Numbered from the stretch's first letter, positions 13,873 through 23,328 are shown. The stretch: DNA of 36,069 nucleotides from Faecalicatena fissicatena (GCA_001028025.1 LDAQ01000013.1:1-36069), one strand, 5' to 3'. The notes: generated by a model not told the origin, from the letters alone. Made by a program: numbers and translations.

Positions 13873-16455
13873 ATGAAGGTATTAATTATTGGAGGCGTTG
13901 CAGCAGGTACGAAGACCGCTGCAAAATTAAAGCGCCAGGACCGCAGCGCTGAAGTTATGATTATCACAAAGGATCAGGATATATCTTATGCAGGCTGTGG
14001 TCTGCCGTATTATGTGGGCGGTCTGATTGAAGAGAGAGAAGAATTAATTGTCAATACACCTCAGAAATATTCCGCACTCACCGGTGTAGAGGTCAGGACT
14101 GGTATCGAAGCAGTTGGACTGGATGCTGAAAAGAAAGTGGTAAAAGCTAAAAATCTTAAGACTCTGACAGAAGAAGAGTATTCCTATGATAAGCTGATCA
14201 TTGCTTCAGGAGCTTCTCCGTCTGTTTCTCCGATAGAGGGGATGGAGCTTGCCGGAGTATTCCGTATGCGTACACCGGATGATGCAATTGGAGTGCGGGC
14301 TTATGCAGAAGACCATGGCGTGAAAAAAGCGGTTGTAGTGGGAGCTGGTTTCATAGGCCTGGAAGTGGCTGAGAACCTCAAAGCCAGGGGAATACAGGTT
14401 ACTGTGATTGATTTTGCAGCCCAGATTCTTCCGAACATTCTGGATCCGGAAATGGCTGAGTATGGGAAAAAGCACCTTCAGAAAGAGGGGATCCGTGTCA
14501 TCACGGGCACAAAAGCTGAGTCAATCACAGGCGCGGACAGCGTAACTGCTGTGAAAACGACAGCGGGAACGCTGCCTTGCCAGATGGTGATTATGGCAGC
14601 GGGTATCCGCCCGAATACTGCATTTCTAAATGACAGCGGAATTGAGATGTTTAAAGGAACGATTCTGGTAGATAGTCAGATGAAGACCAGCGCAGAGGAT
14701 GTTTATGCGGCTGGAGACTGTGCAATGGTAACCAATCGGATCACAGGAAAGAGACAGTGGTCTCCCATGGGCTCTTCCGCCAATATGGAAGGCCGGACAC
14801 TTGCGCAGGTTTTGACAGGAGTTAAAAAGGAATATAAAGGTGTTCTCGGAACCGGCGTTGTGAAGCTTCCGAACCTGAACTGCGGCCGCACAGGGCTCAC
14901 AGAAGCACAGGCAAAAGAGGCAGGATACGAGGCAGTGACGGCTCTGGCAGTAACGGATGATAAGGCACATTACTATCCGGGAGCTTCCTCCTTTGTAACT
15001 AAGCTGATTGCGGATAAAAATACCCACAAACTTCTGGGAGTGCAGGTGTTTGGCCCGGGAGCGGTAGATAAGATGATAGACATAGCCGTGATGGGCATTA
15101 ACATGGGCGCAGTTCTGGAAGATTATGAAAACGCTGATTTTGCCTATGCACCTCCGTTTTCCACAGCCATTCACCCATTTGTCCAGGCTGTGTACATTCT
15201 GCTGAACAAGATCAACGGTGATCTGGTAAGCATGACTCCTGCCGAATACGCAGAAGGAAAAGCGGAGGGGTGGCGTGTCCTGGATGTGGGGCTGGCACCG
15301 TCTGTCCGCGGCGCAGAGTATGTGAATCTGGGCGCAGTAAAGGGCGAACTCGAAGGAATCGGAAAAGAAGAGAAGTTGCTTTTAGTCTGTACAAAGGGAA
15401 AACGTGCATATTTCCTCCAGAACAGACTGAGCTATTATGGTTATACAAATACAGCCGCTCTGGAAGGCGGTGTCTTCTTCAATGATGTCAGGGTAAAGAA
15501 TCCGGAGGCCGAAGTATCAGCGGAAGATGAGACAAGAGTAAAGGCACTTGGGTTTTTGAAAGATAAGACAACCTCCAATAAATTTAACGGGCGCGTCATC
15601 ACGAGAAACGGAAAAATCACTGCCGAAGAGACCCGTACTATTGCAGAAGCGGCAGAGCTTTACGGAAGCGGCGAAGTGACGATGACCTCCCGTCTGACTG
15701 TAGAGATTCAGGGAGTGCCATATGACAACATTGAACCACTCAGAGAATATCTGATGCAGGCAGGGCTGGAAACAGGCGGAACAGGTTCAAAAGTCCGGCC
15801 GGTTGTATCCTGTAAAGGAACGACCTGCCAGTATGGTTTGATTGACACATTTGATCTTTCGGAAGAGATACATGAACGTTTCTATCATGGATATTCCAGC
15901 GTCAAGCTTCCGCACAAGTTCAAAATTGCTGTGGGTGGATGCCCGAATAACTGTGTGAAACCGGATCTGAACGACCTGGGGATCATTGGACAGCGTGTGC
16001 CGCAGATTGACTTTGAAAAATGCCGCGGCTGCGGGACATGTCAGGTTGTAGAGGGATGTCCGATCAAGATCGCAGAGCTGGCTGACGGTAAGATTCTGAT
16101 TGATGACGATAAGTGTAATCACTGCGGACGATGCGTCGGAAAATGCCCGTTCAAAGTAATTGAGAAGTACACAAACGGATACAGAGTATACATCGGCGGC
16201 CGCTGGGGCAAAAAAGTTGCGCAGGGCCAATATCTGGATAAGGTGTTTACAGATAAAGAAGAAGTGCTTTCAGTAGTAGAAAAAGCAATCCTTCTGTTCA
16301 GAGAACAGGGAATCACGGGCGAGAGATTTGCAGATACGGTAGCCCGCCTGGGATTTGAAAATGTTCAGGAACAGCTTCTGACAGATGAACTGCTGTCCAG
16401 AAAAGATGAAAATATTGCCGCACAGAAGCACCTCAGGGGTGGTGCTACCTGCTAA
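13873..16455 (+). CDS. Fused FAD/NAD(P)H reductase-rhodanese-siroheme sulfite/nitrite reductase-ferredoxin
   Basis: An 860-residue multidomain enzyme. Residues 1-310 form the pyridine-nucleotide-disulfide oxidoreductase fold, with FAD motif IIGGVAAGTKTA, active-site C42 in YAGCGLPYY as in CoA-disulfide reductases, NAD motif VVGAGFIGLE (155-164) and FAD-closing YAAGDCAMV (278-286). A dimerisation domain (325-440) follows. Residues 455-540 are rhodanese-like with C506 in LLVCTKGKR. Residues 570-705 are a nitrite/sulfite reductase half-repeat, with cluster/siroheme cysteines C647, C652, C690 and C694. Two 4Fe-4S sites follow (C717, C720, C723, C729; C748, C751, C754, C758). The chain could carry electrons from NADH through flavin and clusters to siroheme, reducing sulfite or nitrite. 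The true substrate is unproven. AAAGGAG lies eight bases before ATG 13873. Confidence 0.85.
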   Translation: MKVLIIGGVAAGTKTAAKLKRQDRSAEVMIITKDQDISYAGCGLPYYVGGLIEEREELIVNTPQKYSALTGVEVRTGIEAVGLDAEKKVVKAKNLKTLTEEEYSYDKLIIASGASPSVSPIEGMELAGVFRMRTPDDAIGVRAYAEDHGVKKAVVVGAGFIGLEVAENLKARGIQVTVIDFAAQILPNILDPEMAEYGKKHLQKEGIRVITGTKAESITGADSVTAVKTTAGTLPCQMVIMAAGIRPNTAFLNDSGIEMFKGTILVDSQMKTSAEDVYAAGDCAMVTNRITGKRQWSPMGSSANMEGRTLAQVLTGVKKEYKGVLGTGVVKLPNLNCGRTGLTEAQAKEAGYEAVTALAVTDDKAHYYPGASSFVTKLIADKNTHKLLGVQVFGPGAVDKMIDIAVMGINMGAVLEDYENADFAYAPPFSTAIHPFVQAVYILLNKINGDLVSMTPAEYAEGKAEGWRVLDVGLAPSVRGAEYVNLGAVKGELEGIGKEEKLLLVCTKGKRAYFLQNRLSYYGYTNTAALEGGVFFNDVRVKNPEAEVSAEDETRVKALGFLKDKTTSNKFNGRVITRNGKITAEETRTIAEAAELYGSGEVTMTSRLTVEIQGVPYDNIEPLREYLMQAGLETGGTGSKVRPVVSCKGTTCQYGLIDTFDLSEEIHERFYHGYSSVKLPHKFKIAVGGCPNNCVKPDLNDLGIIGQRVPQIDFEKCRGCGTCQVVEGCPIKIAELADGKILIDDDKCNHCGRCVGKCPFKVIEKYTNGYRVYIGGRWGKKVAQGQYLDKVFTDKEEVLSVVEKAILLFREQGITGERFADTVARLGFENVQEQLLTDELLSRKDENIAAQKHLRGGATC

Positions 16456-16497
16456 GCAGCAAGCTGTACTGACAGGAAAGAGAACTATATAAACAAA

Positions 16498-16566
16498 CCG
16501 GGCACAGGGGATTGGGTCTGCGGCAGCAAGCTGCCGAAATACGGTCCTTCCCTGTGTCCGGTTTTT
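16498..16566 (+). terminator. Intrinsic terminator after the redox fusion gene
   Basis: CCGGGCACAGGG (16498-16509) pairs with CCCTGTGTCCGG (16550-16561) with one G-T wobble, followed by TTTTT. A nested CGGCAGC/GCTGCCG hairpin sits in the loop. The 97 bases that follow, up to the convergent GH172 gene, show nothing else. Confidence 0.85.
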
Positions 16567-16663
16567 ACTTTTATATGATAACATTCCTTTCATTTTAAAT
16601 GAATAGTAAGAACGTCAGAATGCTTTCTTCATCCCATTGACGGGTATTTTGCGTTTCGTATGT

Positions 16664-17737
16664 CTATAGTTCTTCCTCATAGACGGGAAGACGGCTCTCG
16701 ACATCCAGCAGCTGCGGAAAGCGCATGTGGGGTTCATCCTGGTACCAGTATGCGGTGGAAGACCAGTCATCGCTCCGGTGGTTATTATGCCCGTGTTCAA
16801 TGGTTACGCGAATTGATTTCTGGAACATAACCGGATCCTGGATGTGGTACCTGTAATAAGTAATTTTCCCCTTCCAGTTATCTTTTCCAGGGAGAATCAG
16901 GCCGTGATAGGGAGCACAGTATTCCTGCGTGGGGCACCATGCCATATTCACATAGTCTTCGGTGCCTGTGCCGTGAAGTGTGGGAGGCCACTCTTCGCCA
17001 TCTATAAAGATCATATCATCCCCTTCACCGGGCCAGTCCCATTGGGAAGTGTCGCGAAGGTTGTGGATATTCAGATTGCAGCCGATATAATGGCCTCTTC
17101 CTTCTGCCTCCAGAATCACATAATTGTCGTCTCCGGTTGTATTTTTTCCGCTAAATTGAAATTCGCTGTTCGCCATAGTGCTGCCATCGATTCCCACTGT
17201 GGGATTTTCCCTGCGCCACTGGGCATGGAGGCGCAGCATATTTGGCGGGAGTGATGTGTATTCTTCATAATCAATGTAATAATAAAGTGTCATTGGCTGT
17301 CCACATTCATTTTCCACTTCGATCCTGGCGTTTTGGTAAGGCATGGGAAGCCAGCAGTTAAAGCCTTTCCCGTCTTCGGGACTCATCTGAAACGGAGACG
17401 AGACGAAATTTCTGCTCATTGCGTGCCCCATTCCAAAGAAATCGCCGATGGGAGCTTCAATACTAGGCGTTTCTTCACCGTCCCAGTACATGCGGAGTAC
17501 CATTTTACGCAGATGGTCCTTTTCGGGCAGGCGGCTGTCAGTGGCGATGGTCATCCAGATATGCGTGATCATTCCGGGTTGATCCATGCGGGCAATAGTT
17601 CTGTTTTCTTTTACTTTGAGATGGATCCGGTCGTCATTCCCACCGGTTCTGTCATAGGAAGAAATTCTTTTACGTTTTCCCTCTCTGGAAAAGCAGATAG
17701 AGGAAATATCTGCGGGATAAGTCTGTGAATCTGACAT
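16664..17737 (-). CDS. GH172 (DUF2961) glycoside hydrolase-like protein
   Basis: A 357-residue DUF2961 protein, the family now classed as GH172. It has the double jelly-roll pattern of the family and its conserved signatures: MITHIWMTIA (56-65), IGDFFGMGH (97-105), WPGEGDDMIFIDGE (235-248) and HGTGTEDY (255-262). E238 and E260 lie in the two motifs that carry the catalytic glutamates. Characterised members act on alpha-D-fructofuranosyl linkages (difructose dianhydrides) or D-arabinofuranosides. There is no signal peptide, so it acts on imported oligosaccharide. AAGGAG lies seven bases before ATG 17737. It is last in the six-gene leftward operon, 13 bases after the helical-barrel gene, and its family points to a furanoside as substrate of the locus. 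Confidence 0.88.
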   Translation of the reverse strand: MSDSQTYPADISSICFSREGKRKRISSYDRTGGNDDRIHLKVKENRTIARMDQPGMITHIWMTIATDSRLPEKDHLRKMVLRMYWDGEETPSIEAPIGDFFGMGHAMSRNFVSSPFQMSPEDGKGFNCWLPMPYQNARIEVENECGQPMTLYYYIDYEEYTSLPPNMLRLHAQWRRENPTVGIDGSTMANSEFQFSGKNTTGDDNYVILEAEGRGHYIGCNLNIHNLRDTSQWDWPGEGDDMIFIDGEEWPPTLHGTGTEDYVNMAWCPTQEYCAPYHGLILPGKDNWKGKITYYRYHIQDPVMFQKSIRVTIEHGHNNHRSDDWSSTAYWYQDEPHMRFPQLLDVESRLPVYEEEL

Positions 17738-17750
17738 GATAATTCTCCTT

Positions 17751-19760
17751 TTATAAAAATTTTTGGGTTACAAATTCAGTACCGTACAGATCCAAAAGCC
17801 GTTCGTAAGCTTCGGAGGCGGCTCCGTTTCCCCAGTCATAAATGGTGAACTCACCGATTCCGATGCCCTCCTCGGTGACTACGCCATTGTGTCCGTAATT
17901 CTCCATGTTAAATCCATAATCCAGCTCTCCGAAGAAAGGCCATGCCTTTTCCCACTGCAGCCGGGCCTCTGGATTTTCCGGGCAGTACATCATGGAAAAT
18001 GAAATGCGCAGTGCGGCGAATCCGCGTTCCATGTATTCCTTGTCGCCTGTAACGTGCGCATAGCGCAAAAGCAGAATAGAAAACAGGCTCTGCCTGGCGT
18101 CGTTGAGTTCCGCATCACCGTTCATCACACCGAATCCACCGATTACCGGGATGGGGATAGCAGATGGCTGGTAGGAGGACTGGGTCATCAGCATTTCATC
18201 TGTTACGCGGCGCCCCCAATCCATATAACGGGATTCTTTTGTGCATAGATAAGCCTCCAGGAGTGCGAGTGAGGTAAAGTACATAGAAAAATTACACTGT
18301 TTGTACATGTTATTCCGCGGGATTTTCTCTCCTGTATGGTCATTCCAGTAATGAGAGCAGGACCAGTAAGTCTCGAAATCTTCCCATCTTCCTTCTGGTA
18401 TGATATCCCTTATGACTGCGTCAAGGCATTTTAGGGCGGCATCCAGATAATGTTTGTTTTTTGTCAGGTTAAAGCAGTGGATCAGAAAGGCTGCACTCAT
18501 CGAACTTTCCGGGGAATCATCCAGGACTCCCAGCCGGTTCCCGCAGGAATCTGTCCAGCCGGGGAAATATCCCCTGTCATCCTGCAGACCGACCAGCCTG
18601 TCCGCATAGTTAAGTGCATAATCCAGGAGCCGCTGGTCTGGTTCCAGATCTTCATACCAGGTTAACATATAATCTGCGGTAAAACTCATATCGAGTATAT
18701 GGTACGGAGAGGTTTCGATTTCCGCTGAAAATGGATTTCTGTCGGAATTGCCCCAGTACAGAGTGTCCCAGCCGAGGGAACGCATGTTTTGAGTCTCCGG
18801 TTCGTTTTCATCTGTAATTAACTCCATCCGGGTTGCGGCGACAGCAGGGAAAAGACCGTCAGTCTGTGGAAAAGCCAGAGCCAGCTCCTTTGTCTTCTGT
18901 GCATAGGCCATTAATTCCGGATCCTGAATCCGTCTTGCATGGCGGTATAAACCGGATGCACTTCGGAGGGAACAGAACCAGGCCTGATTCCAGATAGACA
19001 GTGCTTCCCTTTGATGAGGCGGGCGGGGGCTGCCGGGGCTCTGCGTAGCCGTTACAATAAAAGCAGGTGCTCCGACAACGGTGCCGTTGACAGGGAATTC
19101 CTGCCAGACAACCTCTTTCCAGTTCTGGAAGGCCCACCGGTAAGTGTGATTCGTATAAACTTCCAGATTACGTTTGGACTCTGTGAGACTTCGGAAGTCG
19201 GATGCTCCGAAACGCTCCCAGAAAAAGGAGAGAACCGGCCGGAAAGGGTTTTTCAGGGCCTCCTGATACACGAGAATATAAAAAGCGATTTCCAGATCTC
19301 CTTCCGGATAGCATGTTTCCGGAGCCTTGTGATAAAGAATATGGCCGGTCACCTGTGAATCGGCCAGGCCGATGGAAATGGTCTGGTTTACGGCATCCAT
19401 ATCCAGGTAACACGGAACCCTCTGGGAGGCCATTGTCCTGATATCGGGAATCACGGCCAGAGTATGGCAGTTATCCTGGAAGATAACCGCAGGTGTGCGG
19501 AACACATGTCTGGCTGCCACATATCCGTTTTGAGGCGTCAGATGCGGCGCCCAATGGAATGTTGGTGTAAAAGCGGCTGTCAGTACAGCCTCCCAGTCTT
19601 TCTGCACATGCGCTTTCTCCAGGTGGCAGGAAAAAGACAGACGCCACAGATTTTCTTCCATTTGTTGGTATGTAAAGCGGGGAGAAAGGTGCCCCAGTCC
19701 GGATATCGAGATCTCCTTGAGCAGGCCGGCTGTCAGGAAGTCGTTTGGATTAATCTGCAT
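17751..19760 (-). CDS. Putative (alpha/alpha)-barrel glycosidase-like protein
   Basis: A 669-residue cytoplasmic protein with no signal peptide. The first 250 residues look like a beta-rich domain. From about 260 to 660, repeated helix pairs (for example YMLTWYEDLEPDQRLLDYA and YLDAALKCLDAVIRDI) indicate an (alpha/alpha)-toroid as in several glycosidase, lyase and epimerase families. Candidate acidic catalytic positions lie in GWTDSCGNRLGVLDDSPES and GELDYGFNMENYG. I cannot assign it to a named family. Start ATG 19760 follows AAGGAG and overlaps the kinase stop by 11 bases, so it is translationally coupled. Sandwiched between a PfkB kinase and a GH172 enzyme, it probably cleaves a linkage in the same imported glycan. 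Confidence 0.6.
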   Translation of the reverse strand: MQINPNDFLTAGLLKEISISGLGHLSPRFTYQQMEENLWRLSFSCHLEKAHVQKDWEAVLTAAFTPTFHWAPHLTPQNGYVAARHVFRTPAVIFQDNCHTLAVIPDIRTMASQRVPCYLDMDAVNQTISIGLADSQVTGHILYHKAPETCYPEGDLEIAFYILVYQEALKNPFRPVLSFFWERFGASDFRSLTESKRNLEVYTNHTYRWAFQNWKEVVWQEFPVNGTVVGAPAFIVTATQSPGSPRPPHQREALSIWNQAWFCSLRSASGLYRHARRIQDPELMAYAQKTKELALAFPQTDGLFPAVAATRMELITDENEPETQNMRSLGWDTLYWGNSDRNPFSAEIETSPYHILDMSFTADYMLTWYEDLEPDQRLLDYALNYADRLVGLQDDRGYFPGWTDSCGNRLGVLDDSPESSMSAAFLIHCFNLTKNKHYLDAALKCLDAVIRDIIPEGRWEDFETYWSCSHYWNDHTGEKIPRNNMYKQCNFSMYFTSLALLEAYLCTKESRYMDWGRRVTDEMLMTQSSYQPSAIPIPVIGGFGVMNGDAELNDARQSLFSILLLRYAHVTGDKEYMERGFAALRISFSMMYCPENPEARLQWEKAWPFFGELDYGFNMENYGHNGVVTEEGIGIGEFTIYDWGNGAASEAYERLLDLYGTEFVTQKFL

Positions 19761-20694
19761 ATACATTCTCCTTTTCGTGTTGTAAAAATGCTTCTGTTTC
19801 TTGTCGTGTGGGCAGGGAATCAATGACTCCATATTTTGATACAGATAATGCAGAAGCCGCGGAGGCGAACAGAGCGGCCTCCTTGAGTGAGGCTTTTTCC
19901 GCCAGGGCTACTCCCAGAGATGCCGTGAAAGTGTCCCCGGCTCCGGTTGTATCTACAGCATCTGCTGAAAATGCAGGGATAAGTTCCCGGCACTGCTGAT
20001 TGACAATGAAGCATCCCTTTTCACCCAGTGTAATGATGACAGACTGCAGACCTTTTTGGAGGAGGCTGTCAGCCAGCGTGTTTATATCAATCTCCGAATC
20101 TGCGGGAACTCCCAGCATCAATTTTGCTTCTGTTTCGTTTGGTGTTATTAGGCTGCATCCTGTCAGGATATCCAGCGGGAGCGGCTGCCATGGCGCCGGA
20201 TTCAAAATGGAAAATACGCTGTTTTTGGAGGCGGTTTTAAGAGCCTCCGCTACTGGCGGCAATGGAATTTCCAGCTGCAGAAGCAGAACATCGGATGCAG
20301 CGATCACATCTGCTGTTTGGGAGACATGTTCGGCACTCAATTTGTTGTTGGCTCCCAGGTCAATTAAAATCTCATTATTTCCATCCTGATCGACCATGAT
20401 AAAACCGGCGCCTGTTGGTGCGTTGGGAGAGATGCACACGTGTGCGGCATCCACATGTTCCCTGGCCCAGAGTTCTAAGGCCGCTTTTCCGTACAGGTCA
20501 TCTCCGATACTCGCAATGAGGGTGGATTCGGCGCCTTGTCTTGCACAGGCAATTGCCTGGTTGGAGCCTTTCCCGCCATGCATACAGGTAAAATCATGTC
20601 CAAGAAGTGTCTCACCGCTTATCGGGAAGCGGGATGTTTTCATGGTCAGGCCGGCAGCATAGCTGCCTACAATTGAAAGTTTAGGTTTGCTCAT
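19750..20694 (-). CDS. PfkB-family sugar kinase (ribokinase-like)
   Basis: A 314-residue kinase of the ribokinase/PfkB family. The first signature GGKGSNQAIACARQGA (41-56) fits ribokinase-type substrate binding, and the second, DTTGAGDTFTASLG (about 256-269), holds the catalytic aspartate and anion hole. TPNETEA is also typical. It would phosphorylate a pentose or hexose released by the glycosidases of the operon, using ATP in the cytoplasm. Together with a furanoside-active GH172 enzyme, D-ribose, D-arabinose or D-fructose are reasonable candidates, which is inference. AGGAGG precedes ATG 20694 by ten bases. It follows the TIM-barrel gene after 64 bases containing two hairpins. Confidence 0.88.
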   Translation of the reverse strand: MSKPKLSIVGSYAAGLTMKTSRFPISGETLLGHDFTCMHGGKGSNQAIACARQGAESTLIASIGDDLYGKAALELWAREHVDAAHVCISPNAPTGAGFIMVDQDGNNEILIDLGANNKLSAEHVSQTADVIAASDVLLLQLEIPLPPVAEALKTASKNSVFSILNPAPWQPLPLDILTGCSLITPNETEAKLMLGVPADSEIDINTLADSLLQKGLQSVIITLGEKGCFIVNQQCRELIPAFSADAVDTTGAGDTFTASLGVALAEKASLKEAALFASAASALSVSKYGVIDSLPTRQETEAFLQHEKENVYAD

Positions 20695-20721
20695 TCGTAT
20701 AGAACCTCCTGAAATTAGATT

Positions 20722-20755
20722 CTGCAGCTTGCTGCAGGTCTGCCCTTATGGGCAG
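20722..20755. other. Twin hairpins between the TIM-barrel and kinase genes
   Basis: CTGCAGCTTGCTGCAG (20722-20737) and CTGCCCTTATGGGCAG (20740-20755) are two adjacent short perfect hairpins. Neither is followed by a T-run, so they are more likely mRNA-stability or processing elements within the leftward operon than terminators. Confidence 0.5.
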
Positions 20756-20758
20756 GAG

Positions 20759-22555
20759 TTACGGGGTGTTCCCGGATACTTTTATCATAATGACTTCCCC
20801 TGCGGGAACAGTGCCTGTCAGTTCCCTGCCTTCCAGGCGGATATGCGGTGCACCCCACAGACATTCACAGATGTGTGCCTGGAAATCTCTGTGTATTGCG
20901 AGGATCCCCGAGAGATCGGTATCGCTGTCATTATAAAAAGTGTAAATGCAAGCTTTATTTAACTGATCCATAAAACGGTTGCAGTATAAATTGTTTTTTT
21001 TCACGGGATAAAACGGAACGGCATCAGCATCTGTAAAGAAACTTTTATGTCTGGTCCAAAGCGTTTTATACCTGCGTATTTTCTCTTTCTGAGCCGCACT
21101 GTAGGGCAGCCAGGAACCGAATACATCCTGCCAGATGACCAGGCCTGTGCCCGAGAAAACGGCCCGGTTGATCAGCGTATCCTTGTCGGAGCCATTCTGC
21201 CAGCGGGAGATCTGAGGGGCGGTGTGTGAAGGAAGGATAAAACGCAGCAGATCTGCTTCTGGCATGCAGGGCATATTCCAGAACTGATCCCAGGAAGCGG
21301 TGAGAAGCGAAAGCGAATCCTTGTCTGCCGGATGAAGCTCGCTGCAGAATACTGCTTCCGGTTTTGCTGCATCAGCGGCGCGGCGGAATTTGCCGGGGGC
21401 CTGGTCCATTGTGTCCAGAAAAAATCCATCCGCGTCCGTGTCCTTCAGCAGTGAAGTAATCTCTTTCAAAACACTGTCCATGGATTGGCTGGTTCCAATA
21501 TCCCATGGCTTGTAAGGCAGGAGCACTTTTACATCGTGCTCGTGGGCTGTGCGGACCGCATCGGCAATGCCGGGGATGGAGCCGGGAAAATCCCGGAAGA
21601 AATCCCATTGAGACCGGGAATCAACGCCCAGGCGGGGGTATTGATGCCAGAGCGTAAGAGTATCATAACCGCCGAACTCTTCTCCGTCTTTCAGCAGCCT
21701 CCCAATATCGGGCCTGCCATTTTCATAATCATAGGCTTCTTTTGAATAGAGAAACGTAAAATGGTGGAGAAAGGTATCCGAAAACCACTTCAGCTCCGGC
21801 CTTTCATATTCACGCATGTCGAGTTCCCTGCAAAAATTGTGCCGTACTCTGGCAAAAGCCTCGCGCCAGCCGCGTTCCAATCCGCAGAATTGGAATTCGG
21901 CAATATCGCTCAGACAATCCGTGAGGCGAAGCAGCGAGGAATGATTCTGGAGCTCCTCCTTGCTGCTGATTTTCCAGAGATCCACGTTTCTGTTTTGGAC
22001 AGCTACTTCCAGACTGGACAAAGTGGGGAAGGAGACTGCGAATCCGGCACCGTCATCCTCATCGGTCACAACGAGCGGGAGATGAATCAGCGGATGGAGC
22101 TGCATGGCCGATGTGCCGTCCTTTTTTGCTGCCGGATTTGCCGGATAATAGATTTTACCGCCCTGAGGGGCATACTGTGTTAGGCTTGCCAAAAAAGGGC
22201 TGTGAAAGTAATAATTGTCCCGCATATCCGGAGCATTATCGTCCGCCATCTGGAAAATAATGTATATTGTATCCACTAAATTATTTAAAAAACACAGACG
22301 AAGCCTGAGACGGGCATCAAAGCAATACGCTTCCACGGTCAACAGTTCTTCAGTTTCATCTTGGTCAGTGTGTACTCCGATAATATCGAAGCGATCAGAT
22401 GACAGGATCTGCGCTGTGCTGCTCAGGGAAAACAGTTCCGTATCCTTTTCGCAGAGTACGGGATGTCTGCCCGGCGGCGAAGCATACCGCAGAAAAATTC
22501 CGTTTTCAAGTACGAGCTCCAAAGATGTTTTGCTGTTTTTTATCTGATATTTCAT
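20759..22555 (-). CDS. Putative TIM-barrel glycoside hydrolase (DUF6259-like)
   Basis: A 598-residue protein without signal peptide. A beta-sandwich N-terminus (1-245) is followed by a TIM-barrel-like core. Motifs expected in GH31/GH36-like barrels are visible: WHQYPRLG (303-310), HDVKVLLPYKPWDIG (340-354), DADGFFLDTMD (374-384) and CSELHP (404-409). D381 and E406 are candidates for catalytic acids. A C-terminal beta domain covers about 500-598. The layout resembles proteins annotated DUF6259, of unproven activity. The start ATG 22555 overlaps the TGA of the preceding SUMF1-like gene as ATGA, with GGGAGG upstream. Its place in the operon suggests it removes a sugar unit from the imported substrate. 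Confidence 0.6.
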   Translation of the reverse strand: MKYQIKNSKTSLELVLENGIFLRYASPPGRHPVLCEKDTELFSLSSTAQILSSDRFDIIGVHTDQDETEELLTVEAYCFDARLRLRLCFLNNLVDTIYIIFQMADDNAPDMRDNYYFHSPFLASLTQYAPQGGKIYYPANPAAKKDGTSAMQLHPLIHLPLVVTDEDDGAGFAVSFPTLSSLEVAVQNRNVDLWKISSKEELQNHSSLLRLTDCLSDIAEFQFCGLERGWREAFARVRHNFCRELDMREYERPELKWFSDTFLHHFTFLYSKEAYDYENGRPDIGRLLKDGEEFGGYDTLTLWHQYPRLGVDSRSQWDFFRDFPGSIPGIADAVRTAHEHDVKVLLPYKPWDIGTSQSMDSVLKEITSLLKDTDADGFFLDTMDQAPGKFRRAADAAKPEAVFCSELHPADKDSLSLLTASWDQFWNMPCMPEADLLRFILPSHTAPQISRWQNGSDKDTLINRAVFSGTGLVIWQDVFGSWLPYSAAQKEKIRRYKTLWTRHKSFFTDADAVPFYPVKKNNLYCNRFMDQLNKACIYTFYNDSDTDLSGILAIHRDFQAHICECLWGAPHIRLEGRELTGTVPAGEVIMIKVSGNTP

Positions 22556-23247
22556 GAACTCACCTCCCGGATGCATCGGAATCCTATCGTTTTGTTTCGG
22601 TTCAGCCCCTCGTTTAGCAGTGGGAATTTTAAATGATAGTCATTTGGATGGGCACCGCCTTCCGCATGCCAGAAATGAGGCGCCTTATAGCAGCAGCCTC
22701 CGCGCAAAAAAGTAAACAGATGCATACCATCATCAATCAGGTCGCCTGTCCATTCCCAGGTATTGCCGCAGAGATCCTCGCATCCGTATACGCTTGCCCC
22801 GTCAGGATATGCGTTTACCGGAGTGGTTTTCTCACCTTCAAAATTACAGAGAGAGGCTTTGAAAGAATTTCCCCAGGGATATGGATTCTTTCGGGAACCT
22901 GCTGCGATCAGCTGCCATTCATAATCAAGAGGCAGCCGGCAGCCATAGAAAGCTGCATATGCAGCGGCATCCTTCTGGCTTACATAGACAACCGGGTGAT
23001 TTTCCTCTCCTGGGAGATACTTGCCATCTTCCCAATGCAGAAGATAGTTGGAGGAATCTTCTGGAATATAGCTGCTCTCCTGTATGAACTGATAATACTG
23101 TGCATTTGTAACAGGGTATCTGCCTGCCAGGAAGGGGCCTGCGGTCACCGGACGGGGGCCGTGGTCGTATTGACAGTCACCTTCCATAATTCGGTGTCTT
23201 ACCCTGTATATGTAGGTTGTTCGGGGAATTAAGATCATATTTTTCAT
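22552..23247 (-). CDS. SUMF1/FGE-domain protein lacking the FGE catalytic cysteines
   Basis: A 231-residue protein of the formylglycine-generating-enzyme (SUMF1) fold: FLAGRYPVTNAQYYQFI (39-55), the segment around VVYVSQKDAAAYAAFYGCRLP (86-106), CGNTWEWTGD (160-169), RGGCCYKAP (182-190) and closing GFRC (222-225). True sulfatase activators carry a cysteine pair a few residues after RGG; here two cysteines follow RGG directly and no cysteine is found at the usual later positions. No sulfatase is encoded nearby. It is therefore more likely a divergent SUMF1-fold protein that binds or modifies a carbohydrate. ATG 23247 follows AAAGG; the stop overlaps the next gene by four bases. It is the first enzyme-like gene after the repressor. 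Confidence 0.7.
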   Translation of the reverse strand: MKNMILIPRTTYIYRVRHRIMEGDCQYDHGPRPVTAGPFLAGRYPVTNAQYYQFIQESSYIPEDSSNYLLHWEDGKYLPGEENHPVVYVSQKDAAAYAAFYGCRLPLDYEWQLIAAGSRKNPYPWGNSFKASLCNFEGEKTTPVNAYPDGASVYGCEDLCGNTWEWTGDLIDDGMHLFTFLRGGCCYKAPHFWHAEGGAHPNDYHLKFPLLNEGLNRNKTIGFRCIREVSS

Positions 23248-23328
23248 ATCATACCTTTCTTGATTTGATCCAGGACACCTGAAAAATAATTCGGTGTCCG
23301 GACTCATTGCTGCCAGGCATGGCCTGCA

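Noticed and set aside
14626..15174. 182-codon antisense frame
   Set aside because: It is opposite the flavoprotein domain of the redox fusion gene and has odd composition rich in His, Cys and Arg, typical of shadow frames.
22552..23247. Sulfatase-activating FGE
   Set aside because: The catalytic cysteine pair is missing and no sulfatase gene is near.
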